The notes beneath the pieces were generated by a model that was given only the letters and a program-made list of their open reading frames with translations, made no database searches and was not told the origin of the DNA. A stretch of DNA of 30,504 bases from JBOGFI01 sp050743365. GTDB taxonomy: Bacteria; Actinomycetota; Acidimicrobiia; IMCC26256; JACDBD01. The DNA is taken from contig JBOGFI010000144.1 of NCBI GenBank assembly GCA_050743365.1, positions 1 through 30,504 of the forward strand, given 5' to 3'. The first letter of the stretch is position 1; each line of letters starts with the position of its first letter. Below are positions 1 to 7,357 of this stretch, in pieces. Made by a program: the position numbers and the translations under genes.

Positions 1-100
1 GCGTGGGCTCGGTGCGGTCGGCCGAGCTCGGTGGGCCCGCCGGCGGGCCCGGAGGCGGCCCCGCGGGCGGGCCGGCCGGAGGCGGGTTCTGGTCTGCCAT
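1..100 (-). CDS. Pro/Gly/Ala-rich protein, N-terminal fragment (cut by window edge)
   Basis: An ATG on the minus strand at 100-98 is preceded by a good ribosome site (AGGAG, 5 bases before the ATG). It opens a frame with no stop down to base 1. The 33 visible residues begin MADQNPPPAG and continue as PPAGPP-type repeats, then SSADRTEPT. Low-complexity Pro/Gly-rich N-termini of this kind are common on actinobacterial membrane proteins, where they form a disordered cytoplasmic leader. No domain is visible, so no function can be given. It is transcribed away from the UbiA-type gene. The plus-strand open frame across the same bases has no ribosome site and is probably a shadow of the Pro/Gly codons. 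Confidence 0.6.
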   Translation of the reverse strand, partial: MADQNPPPAGPPAGPPPGPPAGPPSSADRTEPT

Positions 101-217
101 GACTGCTCCTGACGTGTCGTGGCACCGGGGGAGCGGCGGATTCGTCCCGATCCTGCCGCTGGTCGCGGCGCATCCTGCCATACGGGTCGCGGCGGGCGCG
201 CCGCTCGTACACACCGG

Positions 218-223
218 TACGCT
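218..223 (+). promoter_or_regulatory. Candidate -10 element for a leaderless UbiA-type transcript
   Basis: TACGCT fits the actinobacterial TANNNT -10 pattern. It ends 6 bases before the ATG at 230, which would put the transcription start on or next to the start codon. No Shine-Dalgarno sequence precedes this ATG, consistent with a leaderless mRNA. No clear -35 box was seen. This is a pattern match only. Confidence 0.3.
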
Positions 224-229
224 GCGGAC

Positions 230-1270
230 ATGACGGACGTGGAGACCCGCGAGGCGTTAACGCCGCCGCCGCCCCGCCGTCCGAGCCTCCCGCGGAACTG
301 GCGGCACGCGCTGCGCACCGGCAACCCGCCTCGCGGCCGCGTCGACCCGGTCTCGCGCTGGCTGGTGCTGACCCGGGCGTCGGTGCTGCCGATGACGATC
401 ACGTCGGCGGCCATCGCCGGGCTCCTGGCGGCCTACCGCGACGAGAGCGTCGCATGGTGGCTGTTCGCCCTGGCGGCTGTCGGGCTGGTGCTGGCCCACT
501 GTGCCAACAACCTCATGAACGACCTGTTCGACCTCGAGGTCGGCGCCGACACCGAGAGCTACCCGCGGGCGCTCTACGCGCCCCATCCGGTGCTGTCGGG
601 CATGACCACCCGCCGTGGCCTCCTCACGTCGGCGCTGGCCGTCAACGCGCTCGACCTGGTGATTCTGGGCGTGCTGTTCGTCGCCCGCGGCTGGCCGGTC
701 GTCGCCTTCGCCCTCGGCGGCTTCCTGCTCTCGGTTGCCTACACCGCGCCGCCCCTGCGGCTGAAGAAGCACGGTCTCGGCGAGCCCACCGTGCTGGTCG
801 TGTGGGGGCCGCTGATGGTGGGCGGCACCTATTACGCGGCCACCGGGCACCTCCCGGGCGCGATCGTGGCCGCGTCGCTGCCCTACGCTTTGCTCTGCAC
901 GGCGGTGCTGATGGGCAAGCACCTCGACAAGGCCTCGTGGGACGCCCCCGCCGGCACCCGCACGCTCCCCGTCATCCTCGGTGACGAGGCGGGTCGTGCC
1001 GTGACCCGGGGGATCATCGTGGCGTTCTTCGCGCTGGTCGCGCTTCTGGTGGCCGTTACCGTCCTCCCGCTCGCGACGCTCCTCGTGGTGGCGTCGGCGC
1101 CGCTGCTGAAGCGGGTCTGGCGGGCCTTCGGCCGTCCCAAGCCCGAGTCGCCGCCGGCCGACTATCCCATCTGGCCGCTGTGGTTCGCGCCGCACGCCTT
1201 CGTGCTCACGCGTCGGGCGGGCGCGCTGTTCCTGCTCGGCCTGGTCGTCGGCGTCGTCGTGGGTTGGTAG
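230..1270 (+). CDS. UbiA-superfamily prenyltransferase (MenA-like)
   Basis: A 346-residue polytopic membrane protein of the UbiA family, whose members transfer a polyprenyl chain from its diphosphate to an aromatic or other acceptor. The first Asp-rich motif is clear: NNLMND at residues 93-98, then D101 and D107, which would bind Mg-diphosphate. The segment GLGEPTVLVVWGPLMVGGTYY resembles the MenA loop around GxYY. The second motif is unusual: where MenA has NNxRDxxxD, this protein has D233-KASW-D238 followed by AGTRTLPV. About eight hydrophobic segments follow a Pro-rich, basic N-terminus of about 40 residues. The ATG at 230 is chosen because the upstream extension is low-complexity. Menaquinone synthesis is possible, but the acceptor cannot be named. 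UbiB lies two genes downstream. Confidence 0.8.
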   Translation: MTDVETREALTPPPPRRPSLPRNWRHALRTGNPPRGRVDPVSRWLVLTRASVLPMTITSAAIAGLLAAYRDESVAWWLFALAAVGLVLAHCANNLMNDLFDLEVGADTESYPRALYAPHPVLSGMTTRRGLLTSALAVNALDLVILGVLFVARGWPVVAFALGGFLLSVAYTAPPLRLKKHGLGEPTVLVVWGPLMVGGTYYAATGHLPGAIVAASLPYALLCTAVLMGKHLDKASWDAPAGTRTLPVILGDEAGRAVTRGIIVAFFALVALLVAVTVLPLATLLVVASAPLLKRVWRAFGRPKPESPPADYPIWPLWFAPHAFVLTRRAGALFLLGLVVGVVVGW

Positions 1271-1301
1271 CCATAGGGAGAGCACAGCGAGGGGGATGGT
1301 G

Positions 1302-2942
1302 ATGCTCGAGAGCACGATGCAGGACTTCCCGCTGACGGTCGGCATGATCTTCCGCCACGGGCGCGCCGTCTACGCGGACAGCGAGGTCGCGACGTTCGAG
1401 GGGGAGTCGAGCCGCCGGGCAAGCTACGCCGACGTCGCCGAGCGCGCCGAGCGCCTGGCCGCCGCACTCGGCCGCCTCGGCATCGAGGCTGCCGACCGCC
1501 TGGGCACGTTCTCCTGGAACAGCCAGGAGCACCTCGAGGCCTACCTCGCCATCCCCGGAATGGGCGCCGTCCTGCACACGCTCAACATCCGGCTCTTCCC
1601 CGAGCAGCTCACGTACGTCGTGAACCACGCCGAGGACCGGATCGTCATCGTCGACGACAGCATCGTGCCGTTGCTCGCGAAGGTGGCGCCCGACCTCAAG
1701 ACCGTCGAGCACTACGTGGTCGTGGGCGGCGGCGACGCGTCGGCGCTCGAGGATGCGGCGGCGGGCGCCGACGTGCTCCGCTACGAGGAGCTCCTCGCGG
1801 CCGAGCCGCCGGGTTTCGAGTGGCCGGACGTCGACGAGCGGTCGGCGGCGGCGATGTGCTACACGAGCGGCACCACCGGCAACCCCAAGGGCGTCGTCTA
1901 CTCCCACCGGTCGACGTTCCTCCACTCGCTCGGTGTCGACGCCGCCAACGCCATCGGGCTCACCGACGACGACCGGGTGCTGCCGATCGTCCCGATGTTC
2001 CACGCCAACGCCTGGGGCCTGCCGTACGCCGCTTGGATGGCGGGCGCCGACTTCGTGATGCCGGGCCGGTTCCTGCAGGCCGAGCCGCTGGCACGGCTCA
2101 TCGCCGCCGAGCAGCCCACGGTGGCGGGGGCGGTGCCGACGATCTGGGCCGACCTCCTGCGTTACGCGAGCGACCACCCCGTCGACCTCTCCTCGTTCCG
2201 CCTCGTCGTGTGCGGCGGCTCGGCTGTGCCGCGCAGCCTCATGGAGCGGTTCGAGCAGGAGCACGGCATGCGGATCATCCAGGGCTGGGGCATGACCGAG
2301 ACCAGCCCGCTCGCCGCGCTGGCCCACCCGCCCAAGAGCGTCCCCCGGCACACGACCGAGGAGATGCGCTGGCGAGCCATGACCGGCCGGGTGATCGGCG
2401 GCGTCGAGCTCCGCATCGTCGACGTCGACGGCGAGCCCCTGCCCTGGGACGGCGAGGCCGTGGGCGAGATCGAGGTGCGGGGGCCGTGGATCACCGCCAG
2501 CTACTACCGGGACCCGTCGGCCGAGAAGTTCGACGACGGCTGGCTCCGTACCGGCGACGTCGGGACCGTGAACCCGAAGGGCTTCGTGCAAATCACCGAT
2601 CGGGCCAAGGATGTCATCAAGTCGGGGGGCGAGTGGATCTCGTCGGTCGAGCTCGAGAACTTCCTCATGGCCCATCCCGACGTGGTGGAGGCGAGCGTGA
2701 TCGGCGTGCCCGACCCGAGGTGGGACGAGCGCCCGCTCGCGTGTGTGGTGCGGAGCGAGGGCGCGAGCACGGGCGCGGCGGAGCTGCGCGACTTCCTCGA
2801 CGGCAAGGTCGCCAAATGGCAGCTTCCCGAACGCTGGGCCTTCATCGACGAGGTACCCAAGACGAGCGTGGGCAAGTTCGACAAGAAGGTGCTGCGCGCC
2901 CGCCACGCGGCCGGCGAGCTCGAGGTCGAAGAGCTCACTTAG
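1302..2942 (+). CDS. Acyl-CoA synthetase (AMP-forming, FadD-type)
   Basis: A 546-residue member of the ANL adenylating enzymes, which activate a carboxylic acid with ATP and join it to CoA. The P-loop signature YTSGTTGNPKG starts at residue 187. GWGMTETSP is the A5 motif. DGWLRTGDVG and RAKDVIKSGGEWIS are the hinge and A8 region. The C-terminal catalytic lysine is K525, in TSVGKFDKK. Length and motifs fit medium- or long-chain fatty acyl-CoA ligases, but the substrate cannot be read. An ATG at 1296 is also in frame. The ATG at 1302 is preferred because GAGGGG ends at 1295, giving normal spacing. The gene follows the prenyltransferase by about 30 bases and probably shares its transcript. Confidence 0.88.
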   Translation: MLESTMQDFPLTVGMIFRHGRAVYADSEVATFEGESSRRASYADVAERAERLAAALGRLGIEAADRLGTFSWNSQEHLEAYLAIPGMGAVLHTLNIRLFPEQLTYVVNHAEDRIVIVDDSIVPLLAKVAPDLKTVEHYVVVGGGDASALEDAAAGADVLRYEELLAAEPPGFEWPDVDERSAAAMCYTSGTTGNPKGVVYSHRSTFLHSLGVDAANAIGLTDDDRVLPIVPMFHANAWGLPYAAWMAGADFVMPGRFLQAEPLARLIAAEQPTVAGAVPTIWADLLRYASDHPVDLSSFRLVVCGGSAVPRSLMERFEQEHGMRIIQGWGMTETSPLAALAHPPKSVPRHTTEEMRWRAMTGRVIGGVELRIVDVDGEPLPWDGEAVGEIEVRGPWITASYYRDPSAEKFDDGWLRTGDVGTVNPKGFVQITDRAKDVIKSGGEWISSVELENFLMAHPDVVEASVIGVPDPRWDERPLACVVRSEGASTGAAELRDFLDGKVAKWQLPERWAFIDEVPKTSVGKFDKKVLRARHAAGELEVEELT

Positions 2943-2979
2943 TGCCGCGCCGCGCTGAAGGGCGAGGAAGCAGGGCGCG

Positions 2980-4965
2980 ATGACCGTCGCGGCCGAGAGC
3001 CTGCGCGACCTGGTCGATTTCGCGTTGTTCGCGTCGCTGCCGGGCATCCTCGTGCTGTCGTGGGTGACCGGCCGCCTGCTCGGCGTGCGCCGCTCCCTCG
3101 GGACCACCGTGCTATCGGGGCTCCTGGGGTGGGCGGGTGGCGTGGCCCTGGCGCTGGCGATCGCCGACCAGCGGGCGACCCCGGCGAAGGGCTTCACCCG
3201 CAACGTGTGGTTGTTCTCGGCGCTCGGCGTCATGTCGGCGTCGGTGTGGATCGAGCTCCTCGCCCGGCCCGGCGCGCTCGCCCGGGCCCAGAGCGGCTTT
3301 ACCTCGATCCCCCGGCCGCTGCGGGCGCTGCGCCGCCGGGCGCAGCGGGTCGGCCGCTACGCCCAGATCACCCGCATCGCCATGCGCAACGGCCTCGGGC
3401 CGTCGCTGGGCCTGGGCCGCCACGACGAGGACGGGGTCGACGGCCGGGCCCCGCTGGCCCGCCGGCTGCGCCACGCCCTCGAGGAGGGCGGCGGCATGTT
3501 CGTCAAGATGGGCCAGGTCTTCTCGACCCGTCCCGATCTCGTGTCACCCGCGGTGGCGGACGAGCTGTCGCATCTCCAGGACCACGTGGCGGCGGTGCCG
3601 TCCGACGCGGTGCGCGAGGTGCTCGAGGACGACCTCGAGGCGCCGGTCGAGGAGCTGTTCGCCGAGTTCGACTGGGAGCCGGTGGCGGCGGCGTCGATCG
3701 GTCAGGCCTACCGGGCTCGCCTGCACGACGGGCAGCAGGTGATCGTGAAGGTCCAGCGGCCCGACGTCGGCGAGGCGGTCGACCGCGACCTCCAGGTGCT
3801 CGACCAGCTCGCGCACATGGCCGAGCAGCGCACGACATGGGCGGCGGAATACGGCGTCGTCGAGCTCACGGCCGAGTTCTCGGAGCGGCTCCGCGAGGAG
3901 CTCGACTTCCGCATCGAGGCCCGCAACGCCTCGGACATCCGCGCCAACCTGGCCGACAATCCGAGCGTGCAGGTCCCGGCCGTCTACCAGGACCTCACCA
4001 CCTCCCGCGTGTTGGTGATGGAGTGGCTCGAAGGCGCGAGCGTGCGGCAGGACGATCGGCTCGACGAGCTCGGCGTCGATCGGGAGGCGCTGGCGGGGAC
4101 GCTGCTGCGCTGCATGCTCGACCAGATGCTCGTCGACGGGCATTTCCACGCCGATCCCCATCCCGGCAACGTCATGGCGCTGGCCGACGGCCGCATCGGG
4201 CTCATCGACTTCGGCGCGGCCAGTCGCCTCGACCCCATGCAGCAGTCGGCTCTCCGCGACCTCATGCTCGCGGTCGCGCAGCGCGACGCGGAGCTGCTCC
4301 GCCAGGCCGTCCTCCAGGTGGCGACCCTGCGGCGGGTCGTCGACGACGACGAGCTCGAGCGCGCGCTGGCGCGCTTCATGGGCCGGCACCTCGCGCCCGG
4401 GATGGCGCCCGGGGCCGCCATGTTCAACGACATGCTCCAGCTCTTCTTCACGTTCGGCATCATCGTGGCGCCCGAGCTGAGCACGTTCTTCCGGGCGCTG
4501 GTGACGCTCGACGGCACTCTCACCACGCTGTGTCCCGGCTACCCGACGATCGACGAGGCCCAGAAGGTCGCGACCGAATGGATGCGTGAACGCATCCGTC
4601 CCGCAACGCTCGAGGAGGTCGCGAAGAGCGAGCTGATCCGGATGGCGCCCCTGCTGCGGCGGCTACCCCGTCACGTCGACCGTCTCGCCACGTCACTCGA
4701 GCGCGGCAACCTGCGGGCGCGCCTCAGCCTGTTCTCCGACGAGCGCGACGTTGGCGTCGTCACCCGCCTCGTGAACCGGGCCGTCCTCGCCCTGATGGGT
4801 GGCTTCGTCGGCCTCGTCGGCGTGTTCCTCCTCGGGACCAGCGGCGGGCCCCCTTTCGCCGGCGAGACGACCCTCTACGAGTTCTTCGGCTACTTCAGCC
4901 TGTTCTGCAGCGTCGTGCTGATCATGCGCGTGATCGTGGCCATCCTGCACGACGGCCTCAACTGA
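2980..4965 (+). CDS. UbiB/ABC1 atypical kinase family membrane protein
   Basis: A 661-residue ABC1/UbiB family protein. Family members are atypical protein-kinase-like ATPases needed for isoprenoid quinone synthesis in many organisms. Two or three hydrophobic segments lie in the first 90 residues. The family signature KMGQ is at K176. The Ala-rich loop AAASIGQAYRA precedes the lysine in VIVKVQRP. HADPHPGN at residues 390-397 is the catalytic loop and IDFGAAS with D410 is the metal-binding motif. Two more membrane segments close the C-terminus. AGGAAG at 2965-2970 is the ribosome site. Lying downstream of a UbiA-family gene, it may act in prenyl-quinone or other isoprenoid lipid metabolism; that link is inferred. 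Confidence 0.87.
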   Translation: MTVAAESLRDLVDFALFASLPGILVLSWVTGRLLGVRRSLGTTVLSGLLGWAGGVALALAIADQRATPAKGFTRNVWLFSALGVMSASVWIELLARPGALARAQSGFTSIPRPLRALRRRAQRVGRYAQITRIAMRNGLGPSLGLGRHDEDGVDGRAPLARRLRHALEEGGGMFVKMGQVFSTRPDLVSPAVADELSHLQDHVAAVPSDAVREVLEDDLEAPVEELFAEFDWEPVAAASIGQAYRARLHDGQQVIVKVQRPDVGEAVDRDLQVLDQLAHMAEQRTTWAAEYGVVELTAEFSERLREELDFRIEARNASDIRANLADNPSVQVPAVYQDLTTSRVLVMEWLEGASVRQDDRLDELGVDREALAGTLLRCMLDQMLVDGHFHADPHPGNVMALADGRIGLIDFGAASRLDPMQQSALRDLMLAVAQRDAELLRQAVLQVATLRRVVDDDELERALARFMGRHLAPGMAPGAAMFNDMLQLFFTFGIIVAPELSTFFRALVTLDGTLTTLCPGYPTIDEAQKVATEWMRERIRPATLEEVAKSELIRMAPLLRRLPRHVDRLATSLERGNLRARLSLFSDERDVGVVTRLVNRAVLALMGGFVGLVGVFLLGTSGGPPFAGETTLYEFFGYFSLFCSVVLIMRVIVAILHDGLN

Positions 4966-4970
4966 CTAGG

Positions 4971-5016
4971 TGGCGCTCGCTCGGCGGCAGGGTACCTGCC
5001 GGGCTGGCAGGCCTTC
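4971..5016 (+). repeat. Dispersed hairpin repeat, copy A
   Basis: GCGCTCGCTCGG is followed by a 7-bp hairpin: arms 4985-4991 and 4995-5001 with loop GTA, centred on GGTACC. The block GGGCTGGCAGGCCTTC at 5001-5016 recurs exactly, inverted, at 29434-29449 in copy D. The copy lies between the convergent UbiB and LLM genes. There is no T-run, so it is not a standard intrinsic terminator, although a hairpin here could still act on both converging transcripts. Confidence 0.65.
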
Positions 5017-5025
5017 CGTGCGGGC

Positions 5026-5919
5026 CTACGTCTGGAGGCTCAGCACCTCGTCGGCCATGGCCTCGAGCTCGTCCGTCCACGACCGCGGCTCCTGCGCGGG
5101 GACGAGCACCAGCTTCGAGAACCCGTGCTCGAGGAACCGCTCGAGCGTCGCCCGCACCGCCGGAAGCCCGACCGGCACGAGCTCGGCGGGGTCGAGGCCG
5201 GGCCGGCGTGACGCGATGGCGGCCGCGAGCAGCTCGGGGATCTCCTCTCGCACGTAGATGACGAGTGCGCCGAAGTGCTCGACGTCGATGGCCCGCTCGG
5301 CCTGGGCGGCGGCCGCCTCGACCACCACGCGCCCAGCTGCCACCTCGCCCGGCGTCGAGAAGCTCGGCAGCCAGCCGTCACCGAGCCGCCCCACCCGGCG
5401 CAGCTCGCTCTTGGCCCGGCCGCCGAGCCATACGTCGGGCGGTTGCTGCACGGGCCGGGGGCGGACCGAGAGGCCGCGGTACGAGAACCGGGGCCCGTCG
5501 TGGTCGACGGAGTCCTCGGTCCACATGCGGCGGATCAGGGGCAGGGCCTCGTCGAACCAGGCGGCGCGCTCGTCGCGGCCGACCCCGAACGCCTGCTGCT
5601 CGGCCGGGTTCGCGATGCCGAGGCCGAAGGCCGGCAGCGCCCGGCCGCCCGACAGCCGGTCGAGGCTGGCCCACTCCTTGGCGACCAGCGCCGGGTTGCG
5701 GCCCGGCAGCACCTGGACGCTGGTGCCCAGCTTGAGCTTCTTCGTGCGCCCGGCGGCGAACGCCAGCCCGACCACGGGGTCGGGGGCGTCGCCGGTCAGA
5801 CGCTCGGACAGCCACAGCGAATCGAAGCCGAGCCGCTCCAGCGCGTCGACCAGGTCGGGGAAGGTGTCGTCCTGGCGCAGACCCTGCACCCCGAGCCCGT
5901 ACCCGATGCGGATCTTCAC
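5026..5919 (-). CDS. LLM-class (luciferase-like) F420-dependent oxidoreductase
   Basis: A 297-residue single-domain luciferase-like monooxygenase fold protein. It opens with IRIGYGLGVQG, and RLGFDSLWLSERL is the usual first helix and strand. LKLGTSVQVLPGRNPALVAK and GRALPAFGLG are typical of the actinobacterial F420-dependent branch. PPDVWLGG and LGDGWLPSF mark the cofactor-side barrel strands. The substrate is unknown. F420 rather than FMN is inferred from the family. The start is a GTG one base after the stop of the acyl-CoA dehydrogenase, so translation is probably coupled. That suggests both enzymes act on one CoA ester or lipid-like substrate. Confidence 0.82.
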   Translation of the reverse strand: MKIRIGYGLGVQGLRQDDTFPDLVDALERLGFDSLWLSERLTGDAPDPVVGLAFAAGRTKKLKLGTSVQVLPGRNPALVAKEWASLDRLSGGRALPAFGLGIANPAEQQAFGVGRDERAAWFDEALPLIRRMWTEDSVDHDGPRFSYRGLSVRPRPVQQPPDVWLGGRAKSELRRVGRLGDGWLPSFSTPGEVAAGRVVVEAAAAQAERAIDVEHFGALVIYVREEIPELLAAAIASRRPGLDPAELVPVGLPAVRATLERFLEHGFSKLVLVPAQEPRSWTDELEAMADEVLSLQT

Positions 5920-5920
5920 T

Positions 5921-7135
5921 TCACGCGCGCAGGTGCTCGTACTGGCGCAGCTCGCGCCGCGCGATCTGCTGCTTGTGAACCTCGTCGGGCCCGTCGACGA
6001 GGTGGAGCGTGCGGGCGTGTGTGTACATGGCGGCGAGGGGCCAGTCGTCGGACACGCCCGCGCCGCCGAACACCTGGATGGCCCGGTCGATCACGTTGGT
6101 GGCCACGCGTGCCGCCACCACCTTGATCGCGGCGATCTCGAAGCGGGCGCCCTTGTTGCCCACGGTGTCCATCAGCCACGCCGCCTTGAGCGTGAGCAGG
6201 CGGGCCTGCTCGATCTCGATGCGCGACTCCGCCACCCGGTCCTGCACCACGCCCTGCTCGGCCAGCGTCCTGCCGAACGGCGAACGCAGTTGCGCCCGCT
6301 GGCACAGCAGCTCCAGCGCGCGCTCGGCCAAGCCGATGGCACGCATGCAATGGTGGATGCGTCCCGGGCCCAGGCGGGCCTGGGCGATGGCGAACCCGCC
6401 GCCTTCCTCGCCGAGCATGTACGACGCTGGCACGCGTACGTTGTCGTACAGGGTCTCGCAGTGACCGCCACCGGCGTCGTGGCCGAACACCGGCAGGGTG
6501 CGCACGATCTTCACGCCCGGCGCGTCGAGCGGGACCAGGATCATCGAGTGGCGGTGGTAGGGGTCGGCGTCGGGATTGGAGACGCCCATGAGGATGGCGA
6601 CCTTGCACCGGTCGGAGGCGGCCCCGCTCGTCCACCACTTGTGGGCGTTGATCGTGTATCCGTCGCCGTCGCGCTCGATGCGGCTCTGGATGTTGGTGGC
6701 GTCGGAGCTCGCCACCCACGGCTCGGTCATCGCGAAGCACGAGCGGATCTCGCCGTTGAGCAGCGGCACCAGCCACTCGTCCTGCTGCTCGGGGGTTCCG
6801 AACTCGGCCAGGATCTCCATGTTGCCGGTGTCGGGCGCGGCGCAGTTCGTCGCTTCGGCGGTGAGCAGGCTCTTGCCCATCAACTCGCACAGCGGCGCGT
6901 AGTCGAGGTTCGAGAGGCCGGCGCCCCACTTGGCGTTGGGGAGGAACAGGTTCCACAGGCCGCGCCTGCGAGCCTCCGCTTTCAGCTCCTCCATCACCGG
7001 CGGGTGGAAGTGCGGGTTGCCCGACGCCGCCACCTGCTCCTGGAAGACGGGCCCCGCCGGCTCGACGTGGGTGTCGACGAAGTCGCGCAGACGCTCCTGG
7101 AGCTCGAGCGAGCGGGGGCTGAACGCAAAGTCCAT
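5921..7135 (-). CDS. Acyl-CoA dehydrogenase (ACAD10/11-like)
   Basis: A 404-residue FAD-dependent acyl-CoA dehydrogenase that would form a 2,3-enoyl-CoA and pass electrons to ETF. FAMTEPWVASSDATNI is the substrate and FAD loop. INAHKWWTSGA follows. GLAERALELLCQRAQ and QVFGGAGVSDDWPLA are the C-terminal helical domain. In the catalytic-base position this protein has LVDGPDEVHK, so Asp replaces the usual Glu of YEGT. That is the pattern of the ACAD10/11 branch and some bacterial relatives. The ATG is at 7135. It is the first gene of a two-gene run with the LLM oxidoreductase. The substrate chain is not predictable. Confidence 0.88.
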   Translation of the reverse strand: MDFAFSPRSLELQERLRDFVDTHVEPAGPVFQEQVAASGNPHFHPPVMEELKAEARRRGLWNLFLPNAKWGAGLSNLDYAPLCELMGKSLLTAEATNCAAPDTGNMEILAEFGTPEQQDEWLVPLLNGEIRSCFAMTEPWVASSDATNIQSRIERDGDGYTINAHKWWTSGAASDRCKVAILMGVSNPDADPYHRHSMILVPLDAPGVKIVRTLPVFGHDAGGGHCETLYDNVRVPASYMLGEEGGGFAIAQARLGPGRIHHCMRAIGLAERALELLCQRAQLRSPFGRTLAEQGVVQDRVAESRIEIEQARLLTLKAAWLMDTVGNKGARFEIAAIKVVAARVATNVIDRAIQVFGGAGVSDDWPLAAMYTHARTLHLVDGPDEVHKQQIARRELRQYEHLRA

Positions 7136-7142
7136 CTCTATT

Positions 7143-7240
7143 GCTCCGCTCGCTGCGGGCCGGGGTACCCGGCCCGCTGCCGCTCGCTCCGCGTGCTCCG
7201 CTGCGCTCCGGCCCTCAGCCGGGCCGGTGCTCGCTTCGCC
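7143..7240 (+). repeat. Dispersed hairpin repeat, copy B
   Basis: GCTCCGCTCGCT leads into a perfect 10-bp hairpin: arms 7155-7164 and 7168-7177, loop GTA. A CGCTCGCTCCG-type spacer follows. A second hairpin has arms CCGGCCC (7208-7214) and GGGCCGG (7221-7227). The same 7-bp second stem occurs in copy C. This copy fills the gap between the divergent acyl-CoA dehydrogenase and CrtQ-like genes. That gap (7136-7357) is the longest non-coding stretch in the window, and apart from the repeat only start signals are expected there. Confidence 0.65.
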
Positions 7241-7357
7241 CTGGTCACGTCCCCCGTGAGACCAAAGCCGTCCTCGCTCCGCGTCTGTCGGTCGTCATCC
7301 ATGGTCGGCACCCTACCCGGGCGCATGCGAGCCGGGTCACGGCGTCACAATGGGGGT

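Noticed and set aside
3..233. A plus-strand frame of Gly/Ala-rich residues at the left edge
   Set aside because: It has no ribosome site, while the minus strand has an ATG with AGGAG in the same place; the Gly-rich text is the reverse of Pro/Gly codons.
1206..3233. A 675-residue minus-strand open frame opposite the acyl-CoA synthetase
   Set aside because: The acyl-CoA synthetase on the other strand has complete family motifs. The antisense product is His/Arg/Asp-rich with no recognisable domain or ribosome site.
4971..5016. Hairpin repeats read as CRISPR repeats
   Set aside because: Copies are kilobases apart, not in an array, are not identical, and no cas genes are present.
7155..7177. Hairpin of copy B as an operator of the divergent acyl-CoA dehydrogenase and CrtQ-like genes
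   Set aside because: Related hairpins also occur at convergent gene ends, so a gene-specific operator is less likely than a dispersed element.
5258..7357. A very long plus-strand open frame antisense to the LLM oxidoreductase and acyl-CoA dehydrogenase, continuous with the CrtQ-like gene
   Set aside because: The part before 7358 is a shadow of the minus-strand genes: it is low-complexity, rich in Arg, Ala and His, and matches no family. High GC removes stop codons from antisense frames. Only the CrtQ-like part is real.
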